From an uncultured Verrucomicrobiota bacterium (lineage in GTDB: Bacteria > Verrucomicrobiota > Verrucomicrobiia > Verrucomicrobiales > Verrucomicrobiaceae): a stretch of DNA of 46,414 nucleotides. The notes under the pieces were generated by a model, which saw nothing but the letters and a program-made list of their open reading frames with translations, was not told the origin of the DNA and did no database searches. How positions within the stretch are numbered: the first letter of the stretch is position 1; every line of letters begins with the position of its first letter. Shown in pieces: positions 42,358 to 46,414 of this stretch. Position numbers and translations under genes: made by a program. The stretch is from positions 1 through 46,414 of the forward strand of contig CAILZI010000100.1 in assembly GCA_903838675.1 (NCBI GenBank), written 5' to 3'.

Positions 42358-44835
42358 TTACTGGGCAGGACGCACCCGGACAAATGCGATGCGTGTGGTG
42401 GCCACACCGTCGTCGGGTACGGATGAGAGGAGGCAGTGAAACTGGCCTAAGCTGGCGTGAAGGGTTTCGGTCCATTCATCAAACTCGTGTTTCGCACCGG
42501 GATAATCATCCTTGCCGCTGGTGTAGATTTGGAGAGTTTCTTCAAGACTCGGCTCAACAGGCTTGGCCGTGGAGTGCTTGAGGGAGATTCCCACATGAGG
42601 AACCCCGCCAGGGACGCTTTCCACTTCAACCTCCATCTGCACTCCGACCGGCAGCGTCATGAGTGCGGTGGGACGCATGCGGTAGGGGGCATCACGATTG
42701 GGTGGATCGAACGCAGTGGCAGTCATGTACTCTTCCGTCACGTTCAGAGTGCTGCGGACGGCGGCCCGGGTGCGCAGCATTGTGTGAGACTGAAGCGTGG
42801 CTGTGCCTTGATTGAGACGCTGCTGGGTGAAGGCGGTCAAATCATCGCTTTTTACCGCCTGCCAGCTTTGCGCGTCCTTCACTGGGATCTCGTAAATCAA
42901 GGTTTCGACCTCAAAGTCATCCGAGGCATTTTTTGGCACGGGTCCCTTGGCAGACCGATGCGCGAAAAGGAGCACGGTTTCATTCTCTGGAATGTCACCT
43001 CCAGATATGACCGATGGGATGCTGCTGACTGCGCAGAGACGGGTGCCGGGTTTGATGAAGGCTGAGGCCTCACTATGGAAGGAAAGCTTGCGAAAGCGTG
43101 GTTCCCACATGATGGCTTCGGGCAGGTCTCGGGCGAGTTTCCACTCGGTGCGTGCGGGCGGTGCCAGATCTTGGTGGAGCGCCAAGGTTTCACCATCCTG
43201 ATGGAAGTCGGTGCCAACCGGGTTTTCATTCCAGGCCGAGGGGATGCTGGGCATCTCCGTGGGATAGGCATGCATTCGCGCGCTGTCTTGGGTTCTATGT
43301 CCGTTTTGGTTGGCTGACACCACGCTTGTCACCACATGAGCCTGGCCAGCCCTCACTCGCGATACCAATTCACGCAGCAGGTCTGCATCTTTACCCGGCT
43401 GGCGTGTGGTGAGCAATGCATGCGCCTGGTCTGAGTCGAGCGCGATGCCAAGCATCAGCAGAGGTGGTGGAGCGGGAAGTGCATAGGTTGGCTGTTGTGC
43501 AGGGGAGAGGGGATCTGGCGCGAAGGGATCGGGCGGCAGTGTCGACTCTGGTGGCGGAGCAAGCGGCTGAGTGAGTGCTTTGTCTCCGCCCACCAGCCGC
43601 TGCGCTATCGTGACATCCAGCCATCGCCCTTTCCGCTCTGTCCCCCAGGTCTGATCCGCAGGCGACATCATGGAGACGAGGTGAGGTGCTTCATCGTGGA
43701 AAACAACTTCTCCCAGGGTCGTCTCGTTAAAGAGGTCATACCAGTCCATCCAGCCGTGGATGGCCTTGCCCGTGGACCGCATCCGGGCTCTGTCAGACAC
43801 ACGCAGCCAGGAGGTGGGCCACTTCACTGCGAGGGGAGGAAGCGGTGCGAAATGGCTTTGCCAAGCTAAATATGGCCCCCCGTAGCCGCATTCCAGTCGG
43901 GTGCCTGCCTGCACGGTTTGAAAGAAGGCGGGCAGTTCATACAGCTTGTTGAGGTCCTGATCGACCCCGGTCGGAATCAAGCATTCGTCACCAGCCTGGG
44001 CTTGAGTGGGAGCGTTCAAGGAAGCGACGGTGGTCAGCTTGGAGAGCACGCTTGCCTGCCCGGCTGCCACGGCTTCTAGCAGTCGCTTTTCCAGTGCCGC
44101 GTCGCCCTCCGGGCCGGCCAGCAACCACTCAATCATTTCCATCTCCGGCACGCGATAAATCGTCTGCCGGAGTTCCATCGGCGGCGGTGGGCTGCCACGG
44201 CTGCCTTGAAGGGTTCCTTTGATAAACACAGCGATGCGCGTCTTGGCATCCTCGAGCAAAGGAAAGCTGGTGATCAGGCGCTCTTCCTTGCTCGCCAGCA
44301 CCTCGCCCTTCCAGCGCAGGCGTTTGAAACGAGGCGCGGTCACGCTCTTTTTGTCGCGCTCAGCTCCTGTTGCCGCCGTGGCGTAGGTCATGGTCTGCAT
44401 CTCAGGTGCCTGCAGGTCATGGGTTAAGTTGATGCTCAGCCGCGTGGCTCTGTTGGGATCAAGATCCAGTGAACTGTTCACCACTTTGATCTCGGTGCCG
44501 ATGAACTCAGGCTGCGTTTTTTTGGCAACAACGCCATTGCGATCTGGTGCGAAGCCCCACTCGGTGACGATGGCCCGCTCTTTGCCAGACCGCAGAACCA
44601 GTTCCTCCTCATCGCCGCGCAGTTCGCCTGAAAGCTCGACCAGCGTCTTCGCCTGCAGGCGCTCGCGCAATCCCACAAAGTGATCGTTCTTGGCCATCTC
44701 GCGCTGCCAGTCGCTTTCTTTGACTGTCGCAATTGTGATGACAATTTTGTCAGAGATGTCCTGCGCCCGGACGGTCTGAGAGCAGACGAGGACGGCCAAA
44801 GGCAGCATGATCCAAATCGCCAGCGGGTTGTGCAT
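42358..44835 (-). CDS. Large secreted protein with four degenerate internal repeats
   Basis: This 825-residue exported protein has a signal peptide (MHNPLAIWIMLPLAVLVCSQ, cleavage near VRAQ). Four units of about 110-180 residues can be aligned by eye, starting near residues 29, 224, 455 and 645. Each opens with a beta-strand and a W or L-rich helix (KIVITIATVKESDW, QTIYRVPEMEMIEWL, ALDSDQAHALL, ETLIYEIPVKDAQSW), then L...L..G.A or similar, then an EE or P-rich strand. Gly/Pro-rich linkers (about 425-457) separate the halves. I recognise no known domain and no enzymatic motif. It may be an envelope scaffold. It stands upstream of scpA on the same strand and diverges from the small basic protein gene. 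Confidence 0.75.
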   Translation of the reverse strand: MHNPLAIWIMLPLAVLVCSQTVRAQDISDKIVITIATVKESDWQREMAKNDHFVGLRERLQAKTLVELSGELRGDEEELVLRSGKERAIVTEWGFAPDRNGVVAKKTQPEFIGTEIKVVNSSLDLDPNRATRLSINLTHDLQAPEMQTMTYATAATGAERDKKSVTAPRFKRLRWKGEVLASKEERLITSFPLLEDAKTRIAVFIKGTLQGSRGSPPPPMELRQTIYRVPEMEMIEWLLAGPEGDAALEKRLLEAVAAGQASVLSKLTTVASLNAPTQAQAGDECLIPTGVDQDLNKLYELPAFFQTVQAGTRLECGYGGPYLAWQSHFAPLPPLAVKWPTSWLRVSDRARMRSTGKAIHGWMDWYDLFNETTLGEVVFHDEAPHLVSMMSPADQTWGTERKGRWLDVTIAQRLVGGDKALTQPLAPPPESTLPPDPFAPDPLSPAQQPTYALPAPPPLLMLGIALDSDQAHALLTTRQPGKDADLLRELVSRVRAGQAHVVTSVVSANQNGHRTQDSARMHAYPTEMPSIPSAWNENPVGTDFHQDGETLALHQDLAPPARTEWKLARDLPEAIMWEPRFRKLSFHSEASAFIKPGTRLCAVSSIPSVISGGDIPENETVLLFAHRSAKGPVPKNASDDFEVETLIYEIPVKDAQSWQAVKSDDLTAFTQQRLNQGTATLQSHTMLRTRAAVRSTLNVTEEYMTATAFDPPNRDAPYRMRPTALMTLPVGVQMEVEVESVPGGVPHVGISLKHSTAKPVEPSLEETLQIYTSGKDDYPGAKHEFDEWTETLHASLGQFHCLLSSVPDDGVATTRIAFVRVRPAQ

Positions 44836-44915
44836 GGGCTCTATTTATCTGAAAGCCTGACTGCGGTGCAATGGGAATCGCTTTTTCGAGGCTTTTCGCT
44901 TATCTCACCCCATCG

Positions 44916-45185
44916 ATGCCCGCGAAGAAAAAACCCAATGCCAAGCCGCTCACTGGCGCCGCCTTGATCAAGGAGGTGTGCCGTCGCATTCGCGTGGCGC
45001 GGGGCTACTGGGATGCACACAACAACCGCGCCTGCCGGGGCGAGCGGGAGAAGGCGATGGCGCTCTATGAGACCCTGAGCGAGGCGGAGCGGGAGAAGGT
45101 GCCGCAGGTGCTGCGGGTGTGGCTGCGCTACCGCAGCGAGAAATACTTTGGCGATGACCGCACGCCGCCGGGAGGTGGAAGATGA
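44916..45185 (+). CDS. Small basic protein coupled to rlmF
   Basis: This 89-residue protein, MPAKKKPNAKPLTGAALIKE and onward, is rich in Arg and Lys and predicted helical, with EAEREKVPQVLRVWLRYRSEKYFGDD at the end. No family is recognised. It could bind RNA or the ribosome. Its TGA overlaps the ATG of rlmF (ATGA), so translation of the two is coupled. Confidence 0.65.
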   Translation: MPAKKKPNAKPLTGAALIKEVCRRIRVARGYWDAHNNRACRGEREKAMALYETLSEAEREKVPQVLRVWLRYRSEKYFGDDRTPPGGGR

Positions 45186-46096
45186 AGAATGACTTGCCGC
45201 AAAGAGACGCAAAAGATTCAAAAAAACAGACTGAGAAAGCAGGACTGCACCCGCGCAATCGTTTCAATACACGCTACGATTTCCCGCAGCTCATCGCGTG
45301 CAGTCCGGCGCTGGCGGTGTTTGTGAAACCGAATGCGTATGGCGATGACAGCATTGATTACGCGAATCCGCTGGCGGTGAAGGCGCTGAATCAGGCGCTG
45401 CTGAAGCAGGCCTATGGCTTGGTGAAGTGGGACATTCCGCCCGGGTATTTATGTCCGCCGATTCCGGGGCGCAGTGATTGCATTCATCATCTGGCGGATC
45501 TGATCGAGCAGCGGCGAGGGCCTTCGGTACGTGTGCTCGACATCGGCATGGGGGCGAACTGCATTTATCCGCTGGTCGGTTCGAGTGAGTATGGCTGGAG
45601 TTTTGTGGGTGCGGAGGTCGATCCGGTGGCGTGGCGCTGGGCGCACAAGATCGTGGCGGCGAATCCGGGTGTGGCGGACTTGATCGAGTGCCGGCTGCAA
45701 AAGTCGGCGGCACATTGCTTTCGCGGCATCATTCAAAATGGAGAGCGCTTTGATCTGACGCTGTGCAATCCGCCGTTTCACTCTTCCGCCGAAGAGGCGG
45801 CGGCTGGCACACAGAGGAAGCTACGGAATCTCGGCGGGAAGAACACGGGACTGAACTTCGGTGGCAAGGCCAACGAGCTTTGGTGCGAGGGGGGCGAGCT
45901 GGGTTTCATCCGCCGCATGATCGAAGAGAGTTCGGAGTTTGCGGGGCAGTGTGGCTGGTTTACGACGCTGGTTTCTAAGAGCGAGCATCTGCCGCGGCTT
46001 GAGCAGGCGCTGCGGAAGGTGAAGGCGGCTGAGGTGAAGATCATCTACATGGCGCAGGGGCAGAAGAAGAGCCGCATCCTGGCTTGGAGGTTTTGA
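45182..46096 (+). CDS. rlmF: 23S rRNA (adenine-1618-N6) methyltransferase
   Basis: This 304-residue methyltransferase matches the RlmF (YbiN) family: LHPRNRFNTRYDFPQLIACSPAL, then DIPPGYLCPPIPGRSDCIHHLADLI, the SAM motif VLDIGMGANCIYPLVG and the catalytic NPPFHSS of N6-adenine methyltransferases. RLEQALRKVKAAEVKIIYMAQGQKKSRILAW closes the domain. It methylates A1618 of 23S rRNA. The first ~20 residues are polar and variable. A hairpin lies 9 bases downstream. Confidence 0.95.
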   Translation: MKNDLPQRDAKDSKKQTEKAGLHPRNRFNTRYDFPQLIACSPALAVFVKPNAYGDDSIDYANPLAVKALNQALLKQAYGLVKWDIPPGYLCPPIPGRSDCIHHLADLIEQRRGPSVRVLDIGMGANCIYPLVGSSEYGWSFVGAEVDPVAWRWAHKIVAANPGVADLIECRLQKSAAHCFRGIIQNGERFDLTLCNPPFHSSAEEAAAGTQRKLRNLGGKNTGLNFGGKANELWCEGGELGFIRRMIEESSEFAGQCGWFTTLVSKSEHLPRLEQALRKVKAAEVKIIYMAQGQKKSRILAWRF

Positions 46097-46105
46097 AGTG
46101 AGGAT

Positions 46106-46200
46106 GTCAGGCAGCCTGCCTGACGATGGACTGGGGCGCCCCGCCTTAGGTTCAAAATCGAAGGCTTGACGCCTCGATCCACAGACCGGCTGGGAGCCTA
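46106..46200. repeat. Third hairpin array related to the RAYT-flanking repeats
   Basis: GTCAGGC (46106-46112) pairs with GCCTGAC (46118-46124) across five bases. GGATGGACTGGGGCG-type sequence, then AGGC/GCCT and GGCT/AGCC stems follow to about 46200. The order and the ATGGACTG motif match the arrays at 28085 and 28906. The first hairpin could end rlmF transcription. Confidence 0.75.
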
Positions 46201-46205
46201 TCCTC

Positions 46206-46414
46206 CGTGTGTGTTTGCGCGGAAGATTATGCCAGGGTGTTCGTATTGGTTTTCCTCATGAAATTATCGTTCACTTTCACAGCCATCCCATAGGCCGTGC
46301 CGAATGAGGGGCAAGCGTTGAAGTAACGAGGGAGAGAGGCTCGAAAGTGGCGGAGGGCGAGTTGCGGTTTGGGCGTGTTTGCTGGTCAAATCAGGCGGAT
46401 GCTGTCCCATGCGA
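46206..46414. other. Gene-free end of the window
   Basis: From the hairpin array to the end no reading frame of protein-like composition is seen. The stretch contains the right copy of the 78-bp inverted repeat and 61 further bases of unknown type. Confidence 0.6.
46276..46353. repeat. Right copy of the 78-bp inverted repeat shared with the window start
   Basis: This stretch is a perfect reverse complement of bases 1-78. The bases just left of it (46274-46275) no longer match. Confidence 0.9.

Noticed and set aside
1..46414. The whole window as a composite transposon
   Set aside because: The inverted repeats at the ends are not accompanied by a transposase, integrase or attachment site, and the content includes essential genes (asnS, dnaX, scpA).

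Overview
The window looks like chromosomal DNA of a Gram-negative member of the Verrucomicrobiota, probably Verrucomicrobiaceae and Prosthecobacter-like. The lineage is inferred from content: two large PSD1-type proteins (planctomycete cytochrome c, DUF1549 and DUF1553), a secreted ThuA-like protein, a secreted SMP-30-like protein, secreted esterases, paired bactofilins and a cassette of type IV pilin-like proteins. No rRNA, tRNA, CRISPR array or prophage was recognised. Coding density is high and only the last 318 bases lack a gene.

Layout. 1-2767 (minus): a YafK/DpaA-type L,D-transpeptidase-fold enzyme, three copies of a 35-bp hairpin repeat, then two bactofilins, one carrying two zinc ribbons. 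2895-5979 (plus): a beta-ketoacyl synthase and two glycosyltransferases, probably a surface glycolipid operon. 6017-15923 (minus): ten tightly packed genes for a type IV pilus or type II secretion-like machine (prepilins, one PilT-like ATPase, PilM/N/O/P-like proteins, a PilX-like protein and a GspF/PilC platform). Its secretin is divergent at 16103-18136. The PilP-position gene is broken at a run of ten C. 18137-23220 (minus): ThuA-like protein, PSD1 protein and two coiled-coil envelope proteins. 23393-28892 (plus): esterase, RelE-type toxin-antitoxin pair, SMP-30-like protein, asnS, a DsbD-alpha-like protein and a RAYT transposase between two arrays of small hairpins. 29052-34781: radical SAM protein (minus), dnaX, a POT transporter and a lipoprotein. 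34860-39038 (minus): the second PSD1 protein and an M48 protease. 39177-46096: alpha/beta hydrolase, dusB, a tiny membrane protein, scpA, an 825-residue secreted repeat protein, a small basic protein and rlmF.

How it works together. The pilus-like genes and secretin form nearly a complete trans-envelope machine, but no extension ATPase or prepilin peptidase is encoded here. The bactofilins and DpaA-like enzyme point to cell-wall shaping. The PSD1, ThuA, SMP-30 and esterase genes fit the polysaccharide-degrading lifestyle common in this phylum. Three promoters (bactofilin, secretin, antitoxin) have a -10 box 7-10 nt before the ATG, which suggests leaderless mRNAs. Bases 1-78 are a perfect inverted copy of 46276-46353, so both ends of the window lie in one repeat.
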